Shown: piece after piece, positions 1 through 6,681 of the stretch
How positions within the stretch are numbered: the stretch's first letter is position 1
How the letters are laid out: each line of letters starts with the position of its first letter
Assembly (NCBI GenBank): GCA_945947845.1
Contig: CAMEZN010000030.1
Span: forward strand, 1-10,111
From: an uncultured Mucispirillum sp.
Lineage (GTDB): Bacteria; Chrysiogenota; Deferribacteres; Deferribacterales; Mucispirillaceae
Direction: 5' to 3'
Length of the DNA: 10,111 nucleotides
The notes under the pieces: generated by a model
Database searches by the model: none
What the model saw: only the letters and a program-made list of their open reading frames with translations
What the model was told of the DNA's origin: nothing
Made by a program: the position numbers and the translations under genes

Positions 1-644
1 GCGAGACAGATTTTGTTGCTAAAACTGATGATTTTATAAAATTTTCTAATGATATATGCAAACTTATTGCTGATAAAAAACCAGCTGATATGGAAGCTTT
101 AATGGCTCTTGACTATGAAGGTGTATCAGTTGAAAAAACTATTGCTGAAAAAGTGGCAAAAATAGGTGAAAATATAAAAGTTCGTCGTTTTGCCCAATAT
201 AATACTTCTGGCATGTTAGAAGCTTATATCCATGCAGGTGGTAAAATCGGTGTATTAGTTGAATTTGATAATGTAAGCAGTGCTGATAAAGAAATTATTA
301 GAGATGTTGCTCTCCATATCTGTGCAGCTAACCCACTTTGTGTAAGCGATAAAGATTTAGACCCAGCTGTTATTGAACATGAAAAAGCTATCTATATCCA
401 AAAAGCAAAAGAAAGCGGTAAACCTGATAATATAATTGAAAAAATCGTTGAAGGTCAGGTAAATAAATTTAAACAAGAATCATGCCTTATCAGCCAAAAA
501 TTTGTTAAAAACCCAGATGAAAGCATATCTAAACTTTTAGGCGATAAAAAAGTTGTTCGCTTCACTAGATATCAACTTGGCGAAGGTATTGAAAAGAAAA
601 AAGAAGACTTCGCAGAAGAAGTAAGAAAACAAGCAGGTTTATAA
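1..644 (+). CDS. tsf: Elongation factor Ts, 5'-truncated by the window edge
   Basis: EF-Ts is the cytoplasmic guanine-nucleotide exchange factor that recycles EF-Tu-GDP during translation elongation. The reading frame is open from base 3, so the ATG at 90 is internal rather than the start. The first visible residues are ETDFVAKTDDF, the conserved EF-Ts signature that normally follows a Cys. About 213 residues are present; the N-terminal UBA-like module that contacts EF-Tu lies off the window. Two core subdomains are visible: the first ends at the KIGENIKVRRF block, and the second runs through KIGVLVEFD, ALHICAANP and the EKAIYIQKAKESGKP helices to the C-terminal VVRFTRYQLGEGIEKKKEDF. This is the long, two-subdomain form as in E. 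coli, not the single-domain form of Thermus. The gene normally follows rpsB, which would lie upstream of the window. It ends in TAA followed by a strong terminator. Identification is very secure. Confidence 0.97.
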   Translation, partial: ETDFVAKTDDFIKFSNDICKLIADKKPADMEALMALDYEGVSVEKTIAEKVAKIGENIKVRRFAQYNTSGMLEAYIHAGGKIGVLVEFDNVSSADKEIIRDVALHICAANPLCVSDKDLDPAVIEHEKAIYIQKAKESGKPDNIIEKIVEGQVNKFKQESCLISQKFVKNPDESISKLLGDKKVVRFTRYQLGEGIEKKKEDFAEEVRKQAGL

Positions 645-666
645 GATATTTCTTATATAAAATTTC

Positions 667-692
667 AGGGGGAGTTTTTGCTCCCCTTTTTT
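667..692 (+). terminator. Intrinsic terminator of tsf
   Basis: GGGGAG (669-674), a TTTTTG loop and CTCCCC (681-686) form a GC-rich stem, extended by G668-T687 and A667-T688, and run directly into a T tract (687-692). It sits 23 bases after the tsf stop. On the opposite strand the stem is not followed by a T tract, so it should act mainly on plus-strand transcripts. It separates tsf from the convergent aldo/keto reductase gene. Confidence 0.92.
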
Positions 693-721
693 ACTTTAAT
701 ATAAAAATATAAACAGCCTTG

Positions 722-1564
722 CTACATCTTAATCTCTAATACATATTTATTATATTCTATATCAGAAAAATCTCCAATAACTGCCTTTTTAGTATCAAGA
801 CTATTAATTAATTTCATATCTTCACAGCTGAGTATAAAATCAAACACATTAAAGTTTTCTTTCATTCGCTTAATATTTACTGTTTTAGGTCTAGCAATTA
901 TTCCACTTTGTATTAAAAATCTTAGTGCTATCTGTGCTGCACTTTTATTATATTTTTCGCCAATGCTTTTTAATATACTGTTATTAAAAAAGTCATTTTT
1001 ACCTTCTGCAAAAGGAGCCCATGCCATAATAAGTGTGCCGTATTCCTGCATTGCTTTCTGTAAATCTTTCTGCTGGTTAAAAACATGGGTTTCTACTTGA
1101 TTAATTACAGGCTTTATCTCGCTGTGGTATATTATATCAATATATCTTCCTGTATCAAAATTGCTTATACCTATGCTTCTTACTATACCCTTTTTATAAG
1201 CAGTTTCTAAGGCTTTGTAAATACTGTAATAATCATTATAAGGCATATGAATCAGCATTAAATCAATATAATCTGTCTGTAATTTTTTAAGTGATAAATC
1301 TATGGATTTTAATGCTTCATCAAAACCTGCATTTGTATGCCATATTTTAGATACTATAAAAAACTCATCTCTTTTTATACCTGATTTTTTTACAGCATTT
1401 CCTACACCTTCTTCATTATTATATATTTGAGCTGTATCAATAAGCCTGTATCCAGTTTCTATTGCCAGACTTACATATTCTTCACTTTTTAATGGGTCCA
1501 CCATAAAAAGACCATAACCAAGTGCAGGTATCTTTATACCGTTATTTAACTGCATATATTCCAT
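722..1564 (-). CDS. Aldo/keto reductase (AKR), 2,5-diketogluconate reductase-like
   Basis: This 280-residue protein is a cytoplasmic NAD(P)H-dependent carbonyl reductase with a TIM-barrel fold. The length is normal for the prokaryotic DkgA/YtbE-type AKRs. The start reads LNNGIKIPALGYG, the usual first strand. The catalytic tetrad is complete: D43 and Y48 in DTAQIYNNEEGVG, K73 in VSKIW, and H106 in DLMLIHMP. Also visible are GISNF and NQVETHVFNQQ, and the cofactor-binding segment RPKTVNIKRMKENFNVFDF near the C-terminus, where the more usual IPKS reads RPKT. It is the last gene of the minus-strand redox cluster, starting 7 bases after the stop of the cyclophilin-like gene. The substrate cannot be read from the sequence; AKRs of this group reduce small aldehydes, ketones and keto-sugars. 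No terminator of its own is obvious downstream. Family assignment is secure; substrate is unknown. Confidence 0.93.
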   Translation of the reverse strand: MEYMQLNNGIKIPALGYGLFMVDPLKSEEYVSLAIETGYRLIDTAQIYNNEEGVGNAVKKSGIKRDEFFIVSKIWHTNAGFDEALKSIDLSLKKLQTDYIDLMLIHMPYNDYYSIYKALETAYKKGIVRSIGISNFDTGRYIDIIYHSEIKPVINQVETHVFNQQKDLQKAMQEYGTLIMAWAPFAEGKNDFFNNSILKSIGEKYNKSAAQIALRFLIQSGIIARPKTVNIKRMKENFNVFDFILSCEDMKLINSLDTKKAVIGDFSDIEYNKYVLEIKM

Positions 1565-1571
1565 AACAAGC

Positions 1572-1997
1572 CTACTTTCTTTTTATAGTTATCTCAAAAT
1601 CACTATTTTTCCCTGCAAAAATCTCTATTCCATTTGTTATTCTGCCAATAGAATAAAGTGAATTGGAAAGCCTAAAATCTCTGTAAAAGAAACAAAGATT
1701 GCCAAAAGGCTGATAATATGCAATATCAGATTTATCTGGGTCATAGGCAGAAGGCTCGCCTGTTATATTAATTTTATTTCCTACTTTGCCTATTTTTTCA
1801 GTATTATTATAATCTGTCATTTTAATAGTCAGCGGCAGAAGTCCTAAAAAACTTCTGCCAGCATTATTATCATAAACAATACCTTCTGCCCTTTCATTTC
1901 CTATAATAATTTCTATTTCTATATTATTCATTTCTTCTGCTCCCGCATAGTGCACAAAAAAGAACACAGCACAAAATATTATACTTAATTTTTTCAT
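1572..1997 (-). CDS. Exported cyclophilin-like fold protein
   Basis: This is a 141-residue protein with a signal peptide: KK at residues 2-3, a hydrophobic core at about 4-17, and an A18-G-A20 cleavage site. The mature part would therefore be periplasmic. The segment around residues 45-60 (AGRSFLGLLPLTIKMTDY) and the later IAYYQPFGNLCFFYRDF and SIGRI blocks match the small cyclophilin-like family (Pfam Cyclophil_like2 type). These share the prolyl isomerase barrel but are not proven isomerases. Members are often encoded beside flavodoxins, AKRs and carboxymuconolactone decarboxylase-cupin genes, as here. The ATG overlaps the flavodoxin stop by 4 bases (ATGA), and a GGAG lies within the end of that gene, so translation is probably coupled. 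The biochemical role is unknown. Fold assignment is from remembered family motifs and moderately sure. Confidence 0.8.
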   Translation of the reverse strand: MKKLSIIFCAVFFFVHYAGAEEMNNIEIEIIIGNERAEGIVYDNNAGRSFLGLLPLTIKMTDYNNTEKIGKVGNKINITGEPSAYDPDKSDIAYYQPFGNLCFFYRDFRLSNSLYSIGRITNGIEIFAGKNSDFEITIKRK

Positions 1998-2533
1998 AAA
2001 CCTGCTCCCATATCATAAGCCTGCTGAATATAGTTAGTAGAATTTATTTCACCTTTTTTCCATACTCCGCCGGCATAAAGCATACCTTTTATTTTTATAT
2101 CTGATAAACAGTCGCAAAGACCATCAATACATGCTGCTGCTCTATCAAAAGTTGATTTGCCATTTTCTGCTGCCGTAAATAAATAATATATTTCTTTACC
2201 TGTAATCTTTGTATAAACAGCTACAAGCCTGTCTATTAATGTTTTTAACTGACCACTTATAGAATAGAAATATATTGGGCTTGCAAAAACTAATACATCA
2301 CTTTTGAGTATTTCTTCAATAATTTCTGCCATATCATCATTCTGAGAGCATGCTCCATTATTAATTTCACAATATCCGCAGGCTTTGCAGTAGTTTATTT
2401 TTTTGCTATTAGTAAAAATTTCTACAACTTCATGACCATTTTCTTTTGCACCACTTGCAAAGCTATGGCACAATGTATCAGAATTGCCGTTTTTTCTTGG
2501 GCTGCTTGATATTATAAGCACTCTTTTTCCCAT
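1994..2533 (-). CDS. Flavodoxin-fold NAD(P)H-dependent oxidoreductase with four-Cys (Isf-like) motif
   Basis: This 179-residue cytoplasmic flavoprotein has a flavodoxin-like fold. The FMN phosphate loop is SSSPRKNGNSDTL (residues 9-21). The second flavin contact is SPIYFYSISGQLKTLIDR (about 85-102), the typical NADPH-dependent FMN reductase/Isf pattern. A compact cysteine cluster, C49-x2-C52-x2-C55-x6-C62, fits the CX2CX2CX4-7C motif that binds a 4Fe-4S cluster in archaeal-type iron-sulfur flavoproteins. Many bacterial relatives carry a similar motif without biochemical proof. The shortish C-terminus (ending DMGAGL) lacks nothing obvious. It starts 8 bases after the stop of the upstream cupin gene, with AGGTGA as ribosome binding site, and overlaps the next gene by 4 bases. 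It probably passes electrons between NAD(P)H or ferredoxin and an unknown acceptor. Family is secure; cluster content and substrate are inferred. Confidence 0.9.
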   Translation of the reverse strand: MGKRVLIISSSPRKNGNSDTLCHSFASGAKENGHEVVEIFTNSKKINYCKACGYCEINNGACSQNDDMAEIIEEILKSDVLVFASPIYFYSISGQLKTLIDRLVAVYTKITGKEIYYLFTAAENGKSTFDRAAACIDGLCDCLSDIKIKGMLYAGGVWKKGEINSTNYIQQAYDMGAGL

Positions 2534-2541
2534 TACTTCAC

Positions 2542-3006
2542 CTATTTTAATTTATTGTATTCTTTATCGCTAACAGGTTCAAGCCATTCATTTTTTGCTC
2601 CTTCTGCTGGCACTTCTACTGCTAAATGTGCAAAAAAGCTGTCATAAGCTGCCCCATGCCAGTGTTTTATACCAGCAGGAATATTTACAACATCGCCTGC
2701 TTTTAATTTTCTTGCAGGTTTACCCCATTCCTGATACCAGCCATTTCCACCTGTTACAAGTAATATTTGACCGCCCTTATGGTGAATGTGCCAGTTATTT
2801 CTACAACCCGGTTCAAAAACAACATTTCCTATTGTAACACCTTGTGTTGAAAGCATATCAAGATAGCTTGTTCCAATAAAATATTTTGCATAAGCAGTAT
2901 TTTCTGCCCCTCTTTTAAATACTCCCATATTATACTCTGTAATAAACTGAGCATAACGAACAGCATAAGTTAATTTATCATCACTTAATCCAGTATTTTT
3001 TGCCAT
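2542..3006 (-). CDS. Distal open fragment of the interrupted gene: half CMD domain plus cupin
   Basis: This is the longest ATG-started part of the broken gene, 154 residues. It begins MAKNTGLSDDKL in the middle of the second CMD helical bundle and carries the complete cupin (residues about 58-145: GNVVFEPG, H73 and H75 in WHIHH, Q80, the AGDVVNIPAGIKHWHG strand with H115 and H117). No Shine-Dalgarno sequence precedes this ATG. The start is therefore a default of ORF calling rather than a likely real initiation site. If it is made at all, it would lack the signal peptide and stay in the cytoplasm. Listed so that a reader meeting a stand-alone cupin call here knows what it is. Confidence 0.3.
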   Translation of the reverse strand: MAKNTGLSDDKLTYAVRYAQFITEYNMGVFKRGAENTAYAKYFIGTSYLDMLSTQGVTIGNVVFEPGCRNNWHIHHKGGQILLVTGGNGWYQEWGKPARKLKAGDVVNIPAGIKHWHGAAYDSFFAHLAVEVPAEGAKNEWLEPVSDKEYNKLK

Positions 3007-3573
3007 ACTAATATGTGCTTTAAGCTGTGGCTCTGCTCCATTTAAAACAGATAAAAATGATACTGTTGCAAGCTCTCTTTCTTGGTGAGTTAATATACCC
3101 CTTGCAAAAATATCTGCAAATAAATGCTCTTTTAAATACTGTTCAATACCGGGAGCAAATACCTGCCATTCTGCAACAGTTTTTCCACCTGCCAGTTCCT
3201 GCCTAGTTTTTTCACCGATTAAATCTCTATTATCTTTTGATGTTAAAACTTTTGGTATATCGCCTTGGATATCTTTAATACCTTTTGATTTTCTTTCCTT
3301 TACAACATTTATAAATGTTGTAATAGCATTCAGACTTCTCGGAAAACCGCAGTAAGCATAGCTTTGTATTAATATTTCATTAATCTCATTAATACTTATT
3401 TTTTTATCCAGTGCATTATTTAGTGCTTCTGATAACTGCTCCTGATTTCCAGCAGATGTAAATGACGAAATCTCTACAATACTTTTTTCTCTTTCTGATA
3501 AAATTGACTACATAGCATTAGCCTCCATAAAAATCATTATAAAACATACTATAAATAAAACAGTTTTCTTCAT
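2542..3573 (-). pseudogene. Exported carboxymuconolactone decarboxylase-cupin fusion interrupted by an in-frame TAG
   Basis: Reading from the ATG at 3573 (strong GGAGG at 3580-3584), the first 21 codons encode a textbook signal peptide (MKK, hydrophobic core, EANA cleavage site, then M). Codon 22 is TAG (3508-3510). The same frame then continues open for 321 codons to the stop at 2542, with no shift. The continuing protein starts SILSEREKSIVEIS and contains a first CMD/AhpD-like helical domain (with AYCGFPRSLNAI), a second CMD domain (LTHQERELATVSFLSVLNGAEPQLKAHI), and a C-terminal cupin with candidate metal ligands in WHIHHKGGQ and KHWHGA. No ATG, GTG or TTG occurs in frame between the stop and the ATG at 3006, which lies inside the second CMD domain. 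A single C-to-T change (CAG to TAG) would explain it, so the loss looks recent. The cupin ligands remain intact. A sequencing error or stop readthrough are alternatives. This is the first gene of the redox cluster. Confidence 0.8.
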
Positions 3574-3579
3574 ATTAAG

Positions 3580-3584
3580 CCTCC
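3580..3584 (-). promoter_or_regulatory. Ribosome binding site fixing the start of the interrupted CMD-cupin gene
   Basis: GGAGG stands 6 bases before the ATG at 3573. This strong site supports the signal-peptide start. It shows that the full gene, not the internal ATG at 3006, was the translated unit. Confidence 0.8.
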
Positions 3585-3594
3585 ATTTTTATTT

Positions 3595-3622
3595 ATAATA
3601 TCTTACAACTTAATTTTTACAA
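3595..3622 (-). promoter_or_regulatory. Candidate sigma-70-type promoter for the redox cluster
   Basis: On the minus strand TTGTAA (3617-3622) and TATTAT (3595-3600) are separated by 16 bases and lie just upstream of the GGAGG of the CMD-cupin gene. The symporter terminator ends upstream of it at 3667, so the cluster needs a promoter in this interval. A second TTGTAA copy (3603-3608) sits in the spacer. The match is by eye in AT-rich DNA, so confidence is limited. Confidence 0.45.
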
Positions 3623-3666
3623 GATATGATACAGTCTTTTTCTTGCCTAATTCTATCATTTAGACA

Positions 3667-3696
3667 TAAAAAAAGGCTGTGTATAAAACACAGCCT
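3667..3696 (-). terminator. Intrinsic terminator of the dicarboxylate symporter gene
   Basis: Reading the minus strand, AGGCTGTGT (3688-3696), a TTTAT loop and ACACAGCCT (3674-3682) form a perfect 9-bp stem followed by a run of seven Ts (3668-3674, the first shared with the stem). It begins 31 bases after the symporter stop and insulates it from the downstream redox cluster. Confidence 0.92.
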
Positions 3697-3727
3697 GTCT
3701 ATATAATTATATAGTTATAATACTATA

Positions 3728-5263
3728 TTATTTAGCTGCACCAGCAGCTGCCTCAGCAGTTTTCAATGCCCATTCTGGTGTAGTAGTCAAATCTATACCC
3801 CAAAGTAGCGGCATTAAATACATTACGAATATAACTATGATAATAGTTCCAAAAATATTTAATCCAAGCCCTGCTTTTGCCATATCTTTTATTCGTATAG
3901 CTCCACTTCCAAAAACAACTGCATTTGGCGGAGTAGCAACTGGAAGCATAAATGCAAAAGAAGCAGCAACACAAGCTGGAACAATAGTAGCATAAGGGTG
4001 AATACCTAATGCAACAGCTGATGCACCCATTATTGGCACAAGCAGTGTAGCAGTTGCTGTATTTGATGTAATCTCTGTTAAAAATACTACTAATAAAGTA
4101 ACAATAGTAATAAATATTAACATGTGCATACCATTTAAGCTTTCAAGCTGTTTTGCAATAAAAGTTGCAAGGCCTGATTTTTCAAAACCTGCTGCAACTG
4201 CAAAACCACCACCAAATAAAAGCACAATATCCCAAGGAATTTTTACAGCAGTTTTCCAATCAAGAATAAAGATACCTTTTTTCCAGTCAGCAGGTATTAC
4301 AAATAATAAAATTGTGCCAAGCATAGCAATAACTGTATCATTTACACCTTTTAAACTTGGGAATAAACTTTTAAGTTTTGGAGAAAATACCCATAAAAAG
4401 CCAACAAGTAAAAATACAACTAATACAATAACTTCCTGCCTGCTGATAGGGCCCATTTTTTTAATTTCATATTCAATTACATCTTTTCCTTTTGCAAGTT
4501 TTAAATCGCCTGTTGGGAATAAGAATTTAACAAGTAAAAACCATGTCATAGCCATAACTATAATAACAAGAGGTAAACCAAACATCATCCACTGAGAAAA
4601 TGTAATTGTCTGCCCGTAAGTAGCATTAAGCATACCTACCATAATTGTATTAGGCGGAGTGCCTATAATTGTTGCAACACCACCAATAGATGCTGCATAA
4701 GCAATTGCAAGCATTAAACCTTTTCCAAAATTCTGCTCTTGTATGCCTACTGTGCCATCTAAAAGCTGTTTAGATGAAATACCTGTAACCTGTGCTATTA
4801 CAGCAAGCCCAATAGGCACCATCATCATAGCAGTAGCTGTATTAGATACCCACATAGAAATAAAACCTGTTGCTATCATAAATCCAAGAGTCATTTTACC
4901 CGGACTTGTCCCAACCATTTTAATAGTATATAAGGCAATTCTTCTGTGCAGATTCCACCTTTCCATTGTAACAGCTACAAAGAAACCACCAATAAATAGA
5001 TATATTGTAGGGTCTGCATATTTTGCTGTAACATCTTTTACTGCCATTACACTTAATAATGGATAAAGCAAAATCGGCAATAAAGATGTAGCAGGTATAG
5101 GCACTGCTTCTGTTATCCACCATATTGCCATAAGTGTAGTAATTGCTGCCACTTTCATCGCAGATGGGTTCATACCTTCTGGCGGAGTGATAAACAGCAT
5201 AAAAAGAAAAACGATAGGTCCTAAAAATAAACCTACCCTCTGAGTAGTGTTATACTCTTTCAT
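3728..5263 (-). CDS. DASS/SLC13 family sodium:dicarboxylate symporter
   Basis: This is a 511-residue inner-membrane protein with about 11-12 hydrophobic segments, the normal size for the VcINDY/SdcS family, which couples sodium entry to uptake of C4-dicarboxylates such as succinate, fumarate and malate. Both substrate and sodium motifs of the inverted repeat are intact: S140-N-T-A-T followed by MMMVP, and S400-N-T-A-T followed by LLVP. Their partner loops are GTPPN (201-205) and ATPPN (443-447). The N-terminal MAIWWITEAVPIPATSLLP is also typical. A GGAGGG site (5268-5273) precedes the ATG by 4 bases. The gene is transcribed alone: it has its own terminator, and a candidate promoter with an operator-like dyad and a 5' stem-loop upstream. 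In an anaerobe it could feed fumarate respiration or scavenge host or microbial succinate, but citrate or sulfate cannot be excluded from sequence alone. Confidence 0.93.
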   Translation of the reverse strand: MKEYNTTQRVGLFLGPIVFLFMLFITPPEGMNPSAMKVAAITTLMAIWWITEAVPIPATSLLPILLYPLLSVMAVKDVTAKYADPTIYLFIGGFFVAVTMERWNLHRRIALYTIKMVGTSPGKMTLGFMIATGFISMWVSNTATAMMMVPIGLAVIAQVTGISSKQLLDGTVGIQEQNFGKGLMLAIAYAASIGGVATIIGTPPNTIMVGMLNATYGQTITFSQWMMFGLPLVIIVMAMTWFLLVKFLFPTGDLKLAKGKDVIEYEIKKMGPISRQEVIVLVVFLLVGFLWVFSPKLKSLFPSLKGVNDTVIAMLGTILLFVIPADWKKGIFILDWKTAVKIPWDIVLLFGGGFAVAAGFEKSGLATFIAKQLESLNGMHMLIFITIVTLLVVFLTEITSNTATATLLVPIMGASAVALGIHPYATIVPACVAASFAFMLPVATPPNAVVFGSGAIRIKDMAKAGLGLNIFGTIIIVIFVMYLMPLLWGIDLTTTPEWALKTAEAAAGAAK

Positions 5264-5280
5264 CTAACCCTCCAAAATAT

Positions 5281-5308
5281 ATCTAAAAGCAGTGGAAACT
5301 GCTTAGAT
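5281..5308 (-). promoter_or_regulatory. Stem-loop in the symporter mRNA leader
   Basis: Minus-strand ATCTAAGCAGT (5298-5308) pairs with ACTGCTTTTAGAT (5281-5293) across a TTCC loop, giving an 11-bp stem with one 2-base bulge. No T tract follows, so it is not a terminator. It ends 7 bases upstream of the GGAGGG ribosome binding site. If the TATAAT at 5316-5321 is the -10 box, the hairpin starts almost exactly at the transcript 5' end, a position known to protect some mRNAs from decay. Function is inferred. Confidence 0.55.
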
Positions 5309-5315
5309 AATTATT

Positions 5316-5343
5316 ATTATAAAACAGTTTGTTAAACTGAATA
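5316..5343 (-). promoter_or_regulatory. Candidate symporter promoter with operator-like dyad
   Basis: A perfect TATAAT (5316-5321) on the minus strand is preceded by a symmetric element CAGTTTAACAAACTG (5325-5339), arms of 6 with a 3-base centre, where the -35/-10 spacer would be. The -35 region (about 5338-5343, ATTCAG) is a poor match to TTGACA. A weak -35 with a dyad in the spacer would suit a regulated promoter. No regulator gene is nearby. Assigned by eye in AT-rich DNA. Confidence 0.45.
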
Positions 5344-5583
5344 TTCTTAATCTAGCATATTTATTTTATTAAGGCAATAGAAAGTGAGTTTTTTTATAAA
5401 GAAAAATATATTATTTTATGAAACAAATCATTTATTAAATAAAAATATTATGTTTAATAGATTATTTTTTAAAGAAAATATATATAAATATTTATCATTA
5501 GACTATTTTTATTGAAAAATATTAGAAAAATTAGACTTAATATCTAATTTAACCCTATAATGACAAAGATTTAAATAATTAGA
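5344..5583. other. AT-rich gene-free stretch between symporter and pepP
   Basis: I see no coding region, tRNA, rRNA or recognisable small RNA here. The longest ATG frames are about 20 codons or fewer and have no ribosome binding site. Composition is extremely AT-rich even for this window. It holds the region upstream of the symporter promoter; the other half of the interval only follows the pepP stop. A plus-strand TATAAT at 5556-5561 lacks a convincing -35 and faces no plus-strand gene. Confidence 0.6.
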
Positions 5584-5619
5584 TAAAAAAATAAAACAAT
5601 GATAAAAAACTGTTTTATT
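5584..5619 (-). terminator. Weak AT-rich terminator candidate after pepP
   Basis: Directly after the pepP stop, minus-strand AATAAAACA (5611-5619) can pair with TGTTTTATT (5590-5598) around a 12-base loop, followed by a T tract (5585-5591, partly within the stem). The stem has only two G-C pairs, so it would be weak; nevertheless the operon has no other visible end before the symporter. Confidence 0.4.
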
Positions 5620-5622
5620 ACA

Positions 5623-6681
5623 TTAATCTTCTAAATTATATACATATTTATCAAGAGCAGAGCTTATGATTTCTGGTTTCCCGTTATTTATAAATACGGT
5701 TTGTTCTAAGCGCACACCAAATTTTTCAGGCAGGTAGATACCCGGCTCTATTGTAAATATCATGTTATCTTCTATCAGTATATCACTTTTAGGTTTTAAA
5801 ACTGGCAGTTCATGCACATCTATTCCTACACCATGCCCTAATGAATGGTTAAAATATGCACCATAGCCCTGCTCCTCAATATATGAACGGGCAGCATTAT
5901 CTATATCACTGCAAAGTATACCTTCTTCAATGCTTTCAACAGCTTTTTCAAGTGCAGAACGAACAATATCTATCACCTTTAATACTTCTTTATCATTACC
6001 TGCATATATCATTCTTGTATAATCACTTGTATATACAGTACGGCTGCCAAAATCTATAATAACAGGTTCATTCTCTACAACTTTCTTTTCAGAAGCTGTG
6101 CCGTGAGGCATAGCTCCCCTGACACCTGATGCAACAATTGTTTCAAAACTTTCCCCCTTTGCACCAAGCATTTTCATATGATACTCTAATGCAGCAGCCC
6201 ATGATTTTTCACTTGTGCCATATTTAAATGATTTTAAGGCTCTTAAAAATGCTTTCCCTGCTAAATTATATTGTTCTTTAATTAAAGAGATTTCTGACTT
6301 ATCTTTTATCATACGGAGCTTCTGCATAAAATCTTTTTCATCAAGATATATTTCAACACCTTGTGATGCAATCTTTGAGCTTATATTTATGGAACATGAT
6401 GGCTGTAAAAGTATTTTTTTAAAAATTGAACATCTTTCTGTATAAATACTTGAATAATCTTTAACAATTTCTACTACAATATTTTCAGATACCTCCTCAG
6501 CTGCCTGAATACTATATCTGCCATCTGTAAAAAATACTGCTTTTTCTAAATCTATGAGCATATAAGCAGTAGAGCCAGTAAACCCGCTTAAATATCTAAC
6601 ATCACTTAAATTGGTAATTAAAACAGCAGGAATATCAAGGCTCCTTAATTCTTTTTGAACAGCTGCTATCCTTGCTATCAT
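5623..6681 (-). CDS. pepP: M24B-family aminopeptidase P (Xaa-Pro aminopeptidase)
   Basis: This cytoplasmic dinuclear metallopeptidase removes N-terminal residues preceding proline. The N-terminal creatinase-like domain contains NLSDVRYLSGFTGS and FFTDGRYSIQA. The C-terminal pita-bread domain follows and carries all five metal ligands, numbered from the ATG: D210 in IIDFG, D220 in SDYTR, H283 in HSLGHGVGIDVHE, E312 in FTIEPGIY and E326 in VRLEQT. The length of 352 residues fits the short YqhT/PepQ-like branch, so PepQ or proline dipeptidase is a possible alternative name. A GTG at 6687 lengthens the frame by two codons. However, GGAG (6689-6692) is 7 bases before the ATG at 6681 and only 1 before the GTG, and that ATG gives the same 4-bp ATGA overlap with aroQ seen elsewhere in this operon. 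Placement after aroQ recurs in several bacterial groups and may have no metabolic meaning. Confidence 0.93.
   Translation of the reverse strand: MIARIAAVQKELRSLDIPAVLITNLSDVRYLSGFTGSTAYMLIDLEKAVFFTDGRYSIQAAEEVSENIVVEIVKDYSSIYTERCSIFKKILLQPSCSINISSKIASQGVEIYLDEKDFMQKLRMIKDKSEISLIKEQYNLAGKAFLRALKSFKYGTSEKSWAAALEYHMKMLGAKGESFETIVASGVRGAMPHGTASEKKVVENEPVIIDFGSRTVYTSDYTRMIYAGNDKEVLKVIDIVRSALEKAVESIEEGILCSDIDNAARSYIEEQGYGAYFNHSLGHGVGIDVHELPVLKPKSDILIEDNMIFTIEPGIYLPEKFGVRLEQTVFINNGKPEIISSALDKYVYNLED

Noticed and set aside
667..692. Bidirectional terminator serving both tsf and the aldo/keto reductase
   Set aside because: On the minus strand the stem is followed by CTGAAATTTT rather than a T tract, so only plus-strand termination is well supported.
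2595..2837. Leucine-rich 80-codon plus-strand ORF
   Set aside because: Antisense shadow of the cupin coding sequence; no supporting signals.
3490..3530. Internal GGAGG inside the signal-peptide codons as a restart site that might bypass the TAG
   Set aside because: The ATG that follows it at good spacing is out of frame and runs into a stop after 14 codons. The in-frame ATG directly precedes the TAG. No ATG, GTG or TTG in frame follows until 3006.
4122..5066. Two plus-strand ORFs of 157 and 107 codons opposite the symporter
   Set aside because: Antisense shadows of a membrane protein gene whose motifs are fully convincing; no ribosome binding sites or recognisable domains.
5556..5561. Plus-strand TATAAT in the gene-free stretch as a promoter for a small RNA
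   Set aside because: No acceptable -35, no terminator or structured region before pepP, and such hexamers are expected by chance in DNA this AT-rich.
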